From an uncultured Litoreibacter sp. (GTDB taxonomy: Bacteria; Pseudomonadota; Alphaproteobacteria; Rhodobacterales; Rhodobacteraceae): DNA of 64,000 nt. The position numbers were made by a program, and so were the translations under genes. This document shows positions 51,376-59,269 of the stretch, one piece after another (within the stretch, counting starts at the first letter, position 1; every line of letters starts with the position of its first letter). The stretch is taken from NCBI GenBank assembly GCA_947492995.1, contig CANLOU010000008.1, forward strand, positions 1 through 64,000, in the 5' to 3' direction. A model generated the notes under the pieces. It ran no database searches, had not been told where the DNA came from, and saw only the letters and a program-made list of their open reading frames with translations.

Positions 51376-53844
51376 TCAGCCCTTTGGCATTTCCAAGGTG
51401 ACCGTCCGGCCACCCTTGGTGTAGCGCAGCGAGTTGTTGTTGATGGCCGCGACGCGCCCGCCATCCACGCGGTCGCCGATACCGACCTTCTTGAAACGTC
51501 CATTCGGCATGCGCACCAATGCGCTGCGTCTGGAGGATGTGCCGAAGACACCAACCAGCGCGACGCGACCCAACGAGATTGCGTTATTGTCTGTGGCGGC
51601 GCGAGCGACGGTCGCGCTGACGCGGCCTGTTGGTTTGGCGCGGCTGGACCGTGCAACGGCGGGGCCGGAACCACGGCTTGGCGAGGCTGTGGAGGCCGAC
51701 GCTGTTTGAACCGCCGCTTGACGTGCTTCAGCCGGTTTTTCGCGGGCTTTTGAAACGATGCGCGCGAAGTTGCGCGGCTTGGCGGGAGCGCGACGTGATG
51801 TGGCAACGGCCAGTTTCGTCGGAGCCGTCAGCGCTTCTTCGGCTTCTTGTTGTGTTGCGGCCTCCGCCTCTGCCAGCGCGCGGGCAATGGCTTCGGCGCG
51901 CTGCTGGATTGACTCAGGCCGTTGGACCGGGCGGATGCCGGCCAATTCCGGTCGTGACAGACCGCCCAGTGTCGCGCGTTCGCGGCGTTCTATCAGATCG
52001 TCAGGGCGTTGCAGCGGGCGGATGCCCGCAAGACGGCTTTCAGGTTCTTCGACCGCTGTTGCGACGCCAACGCCCTCTGGCCTGCGGCCCGGACGCACGG
52101 GTGGCGCGCCTTGAAACACCATCACGCCTTCGGGGCTGAGTGCGCCCTCGGGTGTTGCTACGACGAGGCCGCGTTCGTCGATGTCAAAGATGACGCCGGG
52201 TGGTGGTGGCGGGGTGAAGGCAACTAGATCGACTTCTCCACCGCCTGTGATCTGCTGGGTCAGCGCTGGCGCGTCCTCGAACTCCGGGCTTGGATCAAGC
52301 GACGCGATATAGAGGTCATCCAGCGAGCTGCGGGTCGCGGTTCCCAGATTAAGCGTATTGGTGTGCTGCCAGATGCCTGTTGCCGCATAGGCAACCTCGG
52401 CCTCTGCCTCCGAGATCGGTTCCGGACGCTCAGGCAGGACATCCGGTTCTGCAGTTGTGAAATCTGTTTGCCCTGTCAGATCGGGCAAGGTCTGATCCAT
52501 GGGCAGGTTGGCCAGCTCGATCTCTTCCTCGATTGTCAGGTCGGCCTCGATCCCTTCGATCAGCGCGGGCTCGGTGATATTGTCAGCAACCTCGGTCTCT
52601 GAAGAGAGGCCAAGGAAGCGGCTGACCGCATTCTCGGGCAGAACGTAGGACGACAGAAGCGCGGCCAAGCCCAGACAAACCAAGAGAATTGCCGTCAGGA
52701 TCAAGCCCAGAAAACGCGGCTTGCCACGTTTTTCCTTGGCGGCGAGCTGTGCAATTGGATCGACCTTCGCCAGTTCCGCCGCAACGGCGGATGGCGGGAT
52801 GGTTTTCATGCGGCTTGCTGCGGGAGGCACAACCGGTACGGCTTTTGGTGCCGGTTTGGGCTGCGCAACCGATTTGACTTTTGGCGCCGGGGGCGCGGTT
52901 TTTGCCGGAGCCCCCCCAAGTTTCGGAGCGGAATCCGGTACCGCAATTCGCGCCGCCAATTTGCCGACCCGCGATCCGGTCTCCTCTGTCGTGGCGTCGC
53001 TGGTGCTTTGTCTGCGGCTGGAGAAAGCGGCAGGGGCGGGACTGTCCTCTGGCGCTGTTTCTGCGTCAGCCCCCTCGGTCACCGCCGCTTCGATTTCTGC
53101 ATCGGCGGCAGCAATTGCGGGTGAGGGTGGCGCAGGGTCGCTTGCGTCCTCGTCGATGGACGTGTCTGCTGGTGTATCGGCCTTGGCGCCAGCCTTGTCT
53201 GGCTCCGCAGTTGGCGTTTCAGGTTCTGTCGCTGCTGGCTCCTGTTCCGGCTGCGGCTCTGGTGCGGCGTCTGGCTCGGGTGCTTCGGTTTCGTCCTCGG
53301 CAACGGGTGCGACAGGCTTGGGAAGAAAGGACGGCTTTTCAATGATCTTGATTGGGGTGGGGTCTGGGTCAAACCCATCCGCCCCCATCAAAGTGCCGCC
53401 CAACATCGGCTCCCCGTCAAACTTGCCTTCTGGTGGGATTGCGGTGAAGCCGACCGGGTTCAGCCGGTGGGGCGAAATGAAGCCTTCCGCTTCCCCCAAG
53501 GTTTCCAGCGCGACCGCAACAACGCGAATTTGATCGCCAGATCCCGACGAGGCGTAGCTGAGTTGATCGGCGCGATACGGCGTCCGCTCCGACAAGGCGT
53601 GAGGAATGTCCGTGCCCTCAGAGACCGTGGTGAACAGCAACTGAGAGGCCGGGAGCACCATCTTGGTGGCGAAGTCTTCCCCTTCCAATTCGACAGCCTT
53701 GGCACGCAGCTTGGCCAAACCTTCCGCAATGTCGTCGGTCGCAAAATCAACCCGGCCTTCACGGAACCAGCCGTCGCCATTGGGCGACCGATGAAGAAGA
53801 ACGATGCCGTCTTCAGAAAGGTCCAAGGCAAAATTTGGTGTCAT
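51376..53844 (-). CDS. large membrane protein with GspL/PilM-like N-terminus and GspC/PilP-like C-terminus
   Basis: An 822-residue protein in four parts. Residues about 1-150 (FALDLSEDGIVLLHR, KMVLPASQLLFTTV, SPHRLNPVGFTAIP) resemble the actin-like cytoplasmic domain of GspL/PilM. A long Pro/Glu/Ala/Asp-rich disordered region follows (about 165-340). One membrane helix (FLGLILTAILLVCLGLAALL) lies near residue 385. The periplasmic part has repeated IRPxQRPxxI motifs and ends in an HR-like domain, ISLGRVALVGVFG then RFKKVGIGDRVDGGRVAAI. I infer an envelope scaffold; it is commonly left as hypothetical. No other secretion or pilus gene is adjacent. Confidence 0.6.
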   Translation of the reverse strand: MTPNFALDLSEDGIVLLHRSPNGDGWFREGRVDFATDDIAEGLAKLRAKAVELEGEDFATKMVLPASQLLFTTVSEGTDIPHALSERTPYRADQLSYASSGSGDQIRVVAVALETLGEAEGFISPHRLNPVGFTAIPPEGKFDGEPMLGGTLMGADGFDPDPTPIKIIEKPSFLPKPVAPVAEDETEAPEPDAAPEPQPEQEPAATEPETPTAEPDKAGAKADTPADTSIDEDASDPAPPSPAIAAADAEIEAAVTEGADAETAPEDSPAPAAFSSRRQSTSDATTEETGSRVGKLAARIAVPDSAPKLGGAPAKTAPPAPKVKSVAQPKPAPKAVPVVPPAASRMKTIPPSAVAAELAKVDPIAQLAAKEKRGKPRFLGLILTAILLVCLGLAALLSSYVLPENAVSRFLGLSSETEVADNITEPALIEGIEADLTIEEEIELANLPMDQTLPDLTGQTDFTTAEPDVLPERPEPISEAEAEVAYAATGIWQHTNTLNLGTATRSSLDDLYIASLDPSPEFEDAPALTQQITGGGEVDLVAFTPPPPPGVIFDIDERGLVVATPEGALSPEGVMVFQGAPPVRPGRRPEGVGVATAVEEPESRLAGIRPLQRPDDLIERRERATLGGLSRPELAGIRPVQRPESIQQRAEAIARALAEAEAATQQEAEEALTAPTKLAVATSRRAPAKPRNFARIVSKAREKPAEARQAAVQTASASTASPSRGSGPAVARSSRAKPTGRVSATVARAATDNNAISLGRVALVGVFGTSSRRSALVRMPNGRFKKVGIGDRVDGGRVAAINNNSLRYTKGGRTVTLEMPKG

Positions 53845-54019
53845 TCCGGCCTTTTGCGTTGCGTGTCACAAGTCAAGGTGGACGGCTAAACCGCTTCAGC
53901 GCGCGCCCTATCATCCCGTTTCTATACCATAATTTCGCAGAGTAGAAATAAAAACCAAGGATTGGCCGACCTTACCCGTCAGACATTTAACGATCATTCA
54001 AACGGGTGGAGAACGAGCC

Positions 54020-54730
54020 ATGACTTTTATGAAACTGACAGCCTTTTTGCTAGGGGCGGTTATGCTGGTGCAAAGCCCCGCGCGGGCCTCGGAATTTATC
54101 CCGCAATTCAGCGTGACCGGGACGGGCCGGGTGGCCGATGCCCCCGACATGGCAACCATAACCTTGGGGGTCACCCATCAGGCCACAACTGCGGCAGAGG
54201 CGTTGGCTCAGATGACCAACAGCTCGTCCGCCGTGTTTGAAAAGCTGTCCCCCTTTGGGATCGACGCGCGTGACATGCAAACAAGCCAGCTGTCCATGGC
54301 CCCGCAATGGGAACGCTACAAGCTGCGCTCCGGCAATGAGGGGCAGAAGATTACCAGCTATGTGGCGTCCAACATGCTGACAGTGCGGGTGCGTGACCTT
54401 GAAAAGCTTGGCCCGATAATGGATGCGGTGGCGGGGGGTGGCGCAAATACGTTTCACGGTTTGCGCTTCGGTTTCGCAGAGCCAGAGCCATTGATGGAGA
54501 AAGCCCGTGAAGCCGCAATGTTGGAGGCGCTCCGCCGTGCCAAGGTGATCGCGGCCACCACTGGGGTGGAATTGGGCAGGGTGCTGTCGATGCATGAAAA
54601 CGGCGGGGGCCAGCCGCGCCAGCACATGATGGCGGAGGCCGATATGGCATCGGCGCGGGCCATGCCCGTGGCATCCGGCGAGGTGTCGATGAGCGCCAGT
54701 TTCACCATCACCTATGAGGTGTTGAACTGA
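54020..54730 (+). CDS. SIMPL domain (YggE-like) protein
   Basis: A 236-residue periplasmic protein with a signal peptide (FMKLTAFLLGAVMLVQSPARA) and a SIMPL domain: FSVTGTGRVADAPDMATITLGV, GIDARDMQTSQLSMAPQW, YVASNMLTVRVRDLEKLGPIM, ARRAKV-like LEALRRAKVIAATTGVELG. YggE homologues lower oxidative stress by an unknown mechanism. It is a single gene with its own terminator, divergent from the GspL/GspC-like gene. Confidence 0.92.
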   Translation: MTFMKLTAFLLGAVMLVQSPARASEFIPQFSVTGTGRVADAPDMATITLGVTHQATTAAEALAQMTNSSSAVFEKLSPFGIDARDMQTSQLSMAPQWERYKLRSGNEGQKITSYVASNMLTVRVRDLEKLGPIMDAVAGGGANTFHGLRFGFAEPEPLMEKAREAAMLEALRRAKVIAATTGVELGRVLSMHENGGGQPRQHMMAEADMASARAMPVASGEVSMSASFTITYEVLN

Positions 54731-54757
54731 CGTAGCCTCCCGCGTCGGTTCATGTGT

Positions 54758-54790
54758 CGGGCGTCGCGTGTCCCCGCGACGCCCGTTTTT
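54758..54790 (+). terminator. terminator of the SIMPL gene
   Basis: CGGGCGTCGCG and CGCGACGCCCG form an 11-bp stem around a TGTCCC loop, followed by TTTTT and CTGTTT. It also lies at the 3' end of the convergent sulfhydrylase gene. Confidence 0.9.
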
Positions 54791-54794
54791 CTGT

Positions 54795-56090
54795 TTAGCT
54801 TGTGGCTTTGCCAAGCGCCTGATCGAGGTCCCGGATCAGGTCATCACAATCCTCGGTGCCGATAGACACACGCACAACATTCGGAGCCGCCCCGGCGGCT
54901 TCCTGCTGCTCTGCCGTGAGCTGGCGGTGCGTCGTAGAGGCCGCGTGGATGATAAGCGAGCGGGTGTCGCCCAAGTTGGCCACATGAGAGAATATCTCCA
55001 AGCTGTCGACCAGCTTGACGCAGGCCTCGTATCCTCCTTTTACGGCGAAGGTGAACAAAGCGCCCGCGCCCTTCGGGCAAACCTTTTCAATCCGCTTATA
55101 GTAGGGTGAAGATTTCAACCCTGCATAGGTCACGAAGTCCACGCGGTCGTCATTCTCCAGCCAATTGGCAATTTTTTCGGCGTTCTCCACATGGCGCTCC
55201 ATCCGCAGCGAAAGCGTTTCGATGCCGCACAGCGTGTAATGGGCCGCCTGCGGGTTCATGGTCATACCCAGATCACGCAGTCCAATGGCGATGCCGTGGA
55301 AGGTGAAGGCCAGCGGGCCGAAGGTCTCCGCGAATTTGAGGCCGTGATAGGCGGGTTCTGGCTCGGACATGGAGGGGAATTTGCCCGACGCGGCCCAGTC
55401 AAAGTTGCCTGAATCGACGACGCAGCCGCCGGTGACAGTGCCATTGCCGGTCAGGTATTTGGTGGTGGAATGCACCACCAACGTGGCCCCGTGTTCAATC
55501 GGGCGATGCAGATAGGGCGTCGCGGTCGTGTTGTCGATAATCAGCGGAATGCCTGCGCCATCCGCAATATCGGCAATGGCGCGGACGTCCATGATATAGC
55601 CGCCGGGGTTGGCGATGGCCTCGCCAAAGATAGCGCGGGTATCGTCGTCAATCGCGGCTTTCACCGCAGCTTCGTCGTCAAAATCGACGAATTTGGCGGA
55701 CCAGCCAAAGCGTTTGATGGTTTGGGAGAACTGAGTGACCGTGCCGCCATAAAGACGGGTTGAGACGACCACGTTGCGACCGGGCTGCATCAGCGGGAAC
55801 AGCGCCATAATCTGGGCGGCATGGCCCGACGAGCAGCAAACGGCGCCAACACCGCCCTCAAGCGTTGCGATGCGTTCTTGCAGCACGGCAACGGTTGGGT
55901 TGGTCAGGCGGGAATAGATGTAGCCGACCTCTTGCAGGTTGAAGAGTGCTGCGGCGTGTTCGGCGTCACGAAACACGTAGGCAGTTGATTGGTAGATCGG
56001 CGTGTTGCGCGCACCTGTTGCCGGGTCGGGCCGGGCGCCTGCGTGAATTTGCAATGTGTCGAAGCCGTAGCTTTCTGTGTCGTCGGACAT
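54795..56090 (-). CDS. O-acetylhomoserine sulfhydrylase family protein
   Basis: A 431-residue PLP enzyme of the Cys/Met metabolism group that makes homocysteine from O-acetylhomoserine and sulfide. It has YGFDTLQIHAGARPDPATGA, TPIYQSTAYVF, YSRLTNPTVAVLQERIA, and the PLP lysine in VVHSTTKYLTGNGTVTGG. The extra length over cystathionine synthases fits the MetY type. ATG 56090 gives the normal N-terminus; the open frame upstream is not used. It may also act on O-acetylserine. Confidence 0.92.
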   Translation of the reverse strand: MSDDTESYGFDTLQIHAGARPDPATGARNTPIYQSTAYVFRDAEHAAALFNLQEVGYIYSRLTNPTVAVLQERIATLEGGVGAVCCSSGHAAQIMALFPLMQPGRNVVVSTRLYGGTVTQFSQTIKRFGWSAKFVDFDDEAAVKAAIDDDTRAIFGEAIANPGGYIMDVRAIADIADGAGIPLIIDNTTATPYLHRPIEHGATLVVHSTTKYLTGNGTVTGGCVVDSGNFDWAASGKFPSMSEPEPAYHGLKFAETFGPLAFTFHGIAIGLRDLGMTMNPQAAHYTLCGIETLSLRMERHVENAEKIANWLENDDRVDFVTYAGLKSSPYYKRIEKVCPKGAGALFTFAVKGGYEACVKLVDSLEIFSHVANLGDTRSLIIHAASTTHRQLTAEQQEAAGAAPNVVRVSIGTEDCDDLIRDLDQALGKATS

Positions 56091-56169
56091 TTTTGTCGCT
56101 CCCAAAGTGTCATTTGGGCGGACATTACGGGTATGGGGCGTGGGCCACAATGGGGCAGCGCGCCTTCGC

Positions 56170-56634
56170 TCAGGCGGGGCGCAAGCCTGTCTCGACCAAC
56201 AATCCGCGCCTTTTGGCCTCGTAATAATAGCCACGGGCATACCAGCTGACGGCCGTTGCCTCGTCGCCGTCCGAAACAAGCCATGCGCCGCGCAAATACT
56301 TCCCCGCATATTTCAGGTTGGTTTCGGCATCCAACAAAGATGCGGGAGAGCCGCGATGGCCCATTGTGCGGGCCGTTTGAGGCAGGATTTGCATCAACCC
56401 CCAATACGGCCCGTTGCGCGCATCCGCGCGGTAGTCGCTTTCGCGTTGGATCACGCGGTGCAGCAGGCTTTCGGGTATTTGGTGGATGGCAGCCCATTTG
56501 ACGATGAGCACCCGCATTTCAGTCGTTTCGCCGGGGTAAAGCGCAACTGATTGCGGCTGCGCAGGTGGCGGATCACTGCGGCCACAGGTGGCAAGTGCAA
56601 GGCAGGACAGCAGGAAAAGACGGCGTGTTTTCAT
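56170..56634 (-). CDS. lytic transglycosylase-like lipoprotein
   Basis: A 154-residue protein with a lipoprotein leader (lipobox ALATCGRS, Cys at residue 17) and an SLT domain: IPESLLHRVIQRESDYRADA with the catalytic Glu in RESDY, YWGLMQILPQTARTMG, and LNLKYAGKYL-like TNLKYAGKYLRGAW with YYYEAKRRGLL near the end. Such enzymes cut peptidoglycan glycan strands with 1,6-anhydro product. It is short but complete. It is encoded behind a divergent VOC gene, before the sulfhydrylase. Confidence 0.92.
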   Translation of the reverse strand: MKTRRLFLLSCLALATCGRSDPPPAQPQSVALYPGETTEMRVLIVKWAAIHQIPESLLHRVIQRESDYRADARNGPYWGLMQILPQTARTMGHRGSPASLLDAETNLKYAGKYLRGAWLVSDGDEATAVSWYARGYYYEAKRRGLLVETGLRPA

Positions 56635-56731
56635 GGGCAGAGATGTAGCGCGAGGTCGGGCGCTATTCCAGTCATGCGTTCCCGATGCGCGGCGGGTTGC
56701 CGACGCTGAAAACTTGGGGCAGGGTGCGAAA

Positions 56732-57145
56732 ATGTTGACACCTTTTCATCTTGCCTACCACGTCACCGATTTGGATGCTGCGCGCGCCTTTTATGGCGGA
56801 GTGCTTGGATGCGTTGAGGGCCGTTCCACCGAGACCTGGGTGGATTTCGACTTCTTCGGCCACCAAATCTCGCTGCATAAGGGCACGCCGTTTGCCACCA
56901 GCAACACGGGCAAGGTTGGGGACCACATGGTTCCGATGCCGCATCTGGGTCTGGTCCTTGGCTATGATGACTGGTTAAGCCTGCAGGCCCGTTTGGAGGC
57001 CGCGGATACCGAATGGGTGCTGGCCCCATCTGTGCGGTTTGAGGGCGATCCGGGTGAGCAATGGACGATGTTTTTCAGAGATCCATCAGGAAACCCGATT
57101 GAAATCAAGGGCTTCAAAGACCTGTCTGGCGTCTTCAAGGGCTAG
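56732..57145 (+). CDS. VOC family (glyoxalase/dioxygenase superfamily) protein
   Basis: A 137-residue two-module VOC protein: FHLAYHVTDLDAARAFYGGVLG opens with the metal-ligand His, and MFFRDPSGNPIEIKGFKD carries the Glu ligand at the end. HMVPMPHLGLVLGYDDW lies between. It could be a lyase, dioxygenase or resistance-type binder; the substrate is unknown. ATG 56732 is preferred to the open extension at 56588, which overlaps the lytic transglycosylase start. Confidence 0.9.
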   Translation: MLTPFHLAYHVTDLDAARAFYGGVLGCVEGRSTETWVDFDFFGHQISLHKGTPFATSNTGKVGDHMVPMPHLGLVLGYDDWLSLQARLEAADTEWVLAPSVRFEGDPGEQWTMFFRDPSGNPIEIKGFKDLSGVFKG

Positions 57146-57151
57146 AGCATC

Positions 57152-57625
57152 TTACAGCTTGGACGAGATGACCCCGGTGTTGAAGCCACCCATACGCAAT
57201 TCGCCAAACAGCCGCTGATATTCGATTTTCGGGCATCTGTCCTGAATAACCGTCACCCCCGCGGCCTCGGCTTTTGCCGTTGCCTCAGCATGTGTGACGC
57301 CGATTTGCATCCAGATCGTTTTCAGGGATGGCAAGCCATGCAGGGCTTCATCCACAATGGCAGGCACCGCGTCGGGGCGCCGAAAGATGTCGACCATGTC
57401 GACGGCCGCCTCATTGGGGATGTCGGACAAGGATGTGTAGATGGTCTGGCCAAACAACATTTTGCCCGCATGGCCGGGGTTCACACCGATGACCTTGAAG
57501 CCTTTCAACGACAGGTACCGGGCCACGTAATAGCTGGGCCGAACCGGGTTCATCGAGACGCCCACACAGGCCACGACTTTGGTCGTGGTCAAAACGTGGC
57601 GCAGGTGGTCATCTGAATAGGACAT
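57152..57625 (-). CDS. CoA-binding domain protein (YccU-like)
   Basis: A 157-residue Rossmann-fold CoA-binding protein. It has VVACVGVSMNPVRPSYYVARYL, GFKVIGVNPGHAGKMLFGQ, VDMVDIFRRPDAVPAIVDEAL, KTIWMQIGVTHAEA and a late VIQDRCPKIEYQRLFG. Related to succinyl-CoA ligase alpha N-terminal domains and E. coli YccU; function unknown. It is convergent with the VOC gene (six bases apart). A terminator upstream separates it from the zinc-ribbon gene. Confidence 0.93.
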   Translation of the reverse strand: MSYSDDHLRHVLTTTKVVACVGVSMNPVRPSYYVARYLSLKGFKVIGVNPGHAGKMLFGQTIYTSLSDIPNEAAVDMVDIFRRPDAVPAIVDEALHGLPSLKTIWMQIGVTHAEATAKAEAAGVTVIQDRCPKIEYQRLFGELRMGGFNTGVISSKL

Positions 57626-57641
57626 AAGTGTCCGCTTAGAC

Positions 57642-57684
57642 AAAAAAGCGCCTGCAGGAAACCATTGGTTTCGTACAGGCGCCA
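57642..57684 (-). terminator. terminator of the zinc-ribbon gene
   Basis: GCGCCTG (57648-57654) pairs with CAGGCGC (57676-57682), with an inner GGAAACC/GGTTTC stem. On the minus strand it is followed by TTTTTT (57642-57647). Confidence 0.88.
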
Positions 57685-57806
57685 AGTCGCGGAACGAGGG
57701 ACAGTAAAGTCGGGCGCGCAGTTCCGGTGCGCGTCCCTACACATCTGAGGTAAGAGCAAACTCATGATCTTCCAGAGGTCTTACGAAGACGTGAAGACAG
57801 CAGTCT

Positions 57807-58112
57807 TCAGTCAAAAATATCCTCGGCAAAGTCCCATGCTTCCTCCAATGCCTTGGAAAAGAGCGACTTGCGGCGTTTCTTGGGTTTGGACCTTTTGCGC
57901 GGCTTGGCGGGCTTGGCCCAGGACTTGTGAACCGGCTTTGCGAATGTGGGGGCCGGTTTTGACGCGGGCTCGGGAGCCTTGAGCCATTTCATATTGTGAA
58001 GCGGCGCGCCGCAAGACCCGCATGCCAATTCATGCCCGTCGCGCGCAGTAGGCTTGAGCACGGTGCGGGCGCTGCAATAGCAGCAAGTGGCAATTTTGAC
58101 GTTGGGTTGCAT
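57807..58112 (-). CDS. small zinc-ribbon protein
   Basis: A 101-residue protein with two CxxC knuckles (TCCYCSAR near residue 10 and ACGSCGAPLHNMKWL near residue 31), then a Lys/Pro/Ala-rich basic linker and an acidic C-terminal helix (ALEEAWDFAEDIFD). The zinc part resembles nucleic-acid or protein-binding ribbons. The last codons contain the sequence GAGGATATTTTTGA, which matches the tail of the hairpin element in this window. It lies eight bases after rlmB. Function unknown. Confidence 0.8.
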   Translation of the reverse strand: MQPNVKIATCCYCSARTVLKPTARDGHELACGSCGAPLHNMKWLKAPEPASKPAPTFAKPVHKSWAKPAKPRKRSKPKKRRKSLFSKALEEAWDFAEDIFD

Positions 58113-58120
58113 CGGGGGCC

Positions 58121-58903
58121 TTAGCTTTTGGCTTGAACCTCATATAGGGACACGGCGGCCGCATTCGAGACGTTGAGGGACCCAAATGCGCCCGACGCAT
58201 GCAATTTTACGAGTTTGTCGCAGGTCTCTTTGGTTTTGTCGCGCAGGCCCGGGCCTTCGGCCCCCAAAACCAGCGCGATCGCGCCGTCATGGCCTTGGGC
58301 GGCGTCGCGCAGCGTTTCGTCGGCCTCTCCATCCATGCCCAGCAGGGTGTAGCCCATCTCGCGCAGTTGCTCCATCGTGGTGGCAAGGTTCTTGATCCGC
58401 AGGTAGGGCTGGCGCTCCAGCGCGCCCGAGGCCGTCTTGGCCAAGGCACCGGTTTCCGGCGCGGAGTGGCGGTGCGGGGCGATCACGGCACGCGCGCCGA
58501 AGACTTCGGCCGAGCGTAGGATCGCGCCGACATTATGCGGGTCGGTGACCCGGTCCAAAAGGATCACGCGGGCGGGCTGGCCGCGCGGGGCGCAGATATC
58601 GGCGATGTTGCCCCAATCGAGCGGCTTCACCTCTAGCGCGGCTCCCTGATGGACTGATTGCGGGTCGATCGGGGCCGCAAATTTGCGAGGGTCCGACATT
58701 TCAGGCTCCATGCCCGAGGCCATGATGGCCTCTGACAGCCGGTCATAGGCGTTTTTGGTCACTACAAGGCGCAGCCGTTCGCGCATCGGGTTCTCCAATG
58801 CGTCGCGGACGGCATGGATGCCAAACAGCCAAACAGTTTCGGCGGCGGCGGCACGGCGGTCGCGCTCTTTCTGGACGACCCAGGCGGGTTTTTTCTGCTT
58901 CAT
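58121..58903 (-). CDS. rlmB: 23S rRNA (guanosine-2'-O)-methyltransferase
   Basis: A SPOUT (TrmH) family enzyme methylating the ribose of a guanosine in the peptidyl-transferase region of 23S rRNA. The 260-residue protein has an L30e-like N-domain (VWLFGIHAVRDALENP) and the SPOUT motifs VILLDRVTDPHNVGAILRSA, ALVLGAEGPGL and GSLNVSNAAAVSLYE. ATG 58903 (MKQKKPAW) is chosen over an extension from 58939. It is divergent from tRNA-Tyr. Confidence 0.93.
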   Translation of the reverse strand: MKQKKPAWVVQKERDRRAAAAETVWLFGIHAVRDALENPMRERLRLVVTKNAYDRLSEAIMASGMEPEMSDPRKFAAPIDPQSVHQGAALEVKPLDWGNIADICAPRGQPARVILLDRVTDPHNVGAILRSAEVFGARAVIAPHRHSAPETGALAKTASGALERQPYLRIKNLATTMEQLREMGYTLLGMDGEADETLRDAAQGHDGAIALVLGAEGPGLRDKTKETCDKLVKLHASGAFGSLNVSNAAAVSLYEVQAKS

Positions 58904-58958
58904 GACGGGGTGTTGAGCATCTGGGCGACAAAAGCGCAAGGGCAGCAGCGTTTTGATG

Positions 58959-58987
58959 TTGACGGCGCAGGGGGTGGCCTTTAGATC
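58959..58987 (+). promoter_or_regulatory. promoter of tRNA-Tyr
   Basis: TTGACG (58959-58964), a 17-bp spacer and TAGATC (58982-58987), with the tRNA beginning 12 bp further. This is close to the pattern in front of rnpB. Confidence 0.7.
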
Positions 58988-58998
58988 AGCCGCCTAGT

Positions 58999-59082
58999 GG
59001 GCGACAGGCCGCAAGGTGTGGCAGGGGACTGTAACTCCCTCGCGGAGACGCACGCCTGGTTCGATTCCAGGGTCGCCCACCA
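58999..59082 (+). tRNA. tRNA-Tyr (anticodon GTA)
   Basis: GGGCGAC/GTCGCCC acceptor stem, D arm, anticodon stem GGGA/TCCC with the loop CTGTAAC, a long variable arm typical of class II tRNA-Tyr, TTCGATT in the T loop, and an encoded CCA (59080-59082). It is the boundary between core genes and the island. Confidence 0.96.
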
Positions 59083-59175
59083 CTCAGTCTTTCTCAAAAC
59101 TCGTGAACTCTCGACCCGGTATGTTATTCCAACTTATCCGTGGGTTAGGGGTTTGAAGGGCGTCTGGAACCTCGC

Positions 59176-59200
59176 ATATGTGCTCTGATCCAGAGCATAT
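59176..59200. repeat. inverted repeat between tRNA-Tyr and the recombinase
   Basis: ATATGTGCTCTG and CAGAGCATAT are complementary except for one extra T, separated by ATC. It lies 94 bp after the tRNA and 70 bp after it the recombinase ends. It may be a recombinase site or a terminator. Confidence 0.5.
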
Positions 59201-59269
59201 TGCGCCACTTCCGTCAGAAGTCTCTGTGGGGTGATTTTGCGTGAGGTCTTGAGCCGCAGCTGGCGTGCG

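Noticed and set aside
57685-57806. small RNA or short gene between the zinc-ribbon and CoA-binding genes
   Set aside because: The stretch is the 3' untranslated part before a terminator on the minus strand. Short frames are present but have no ribosome site.
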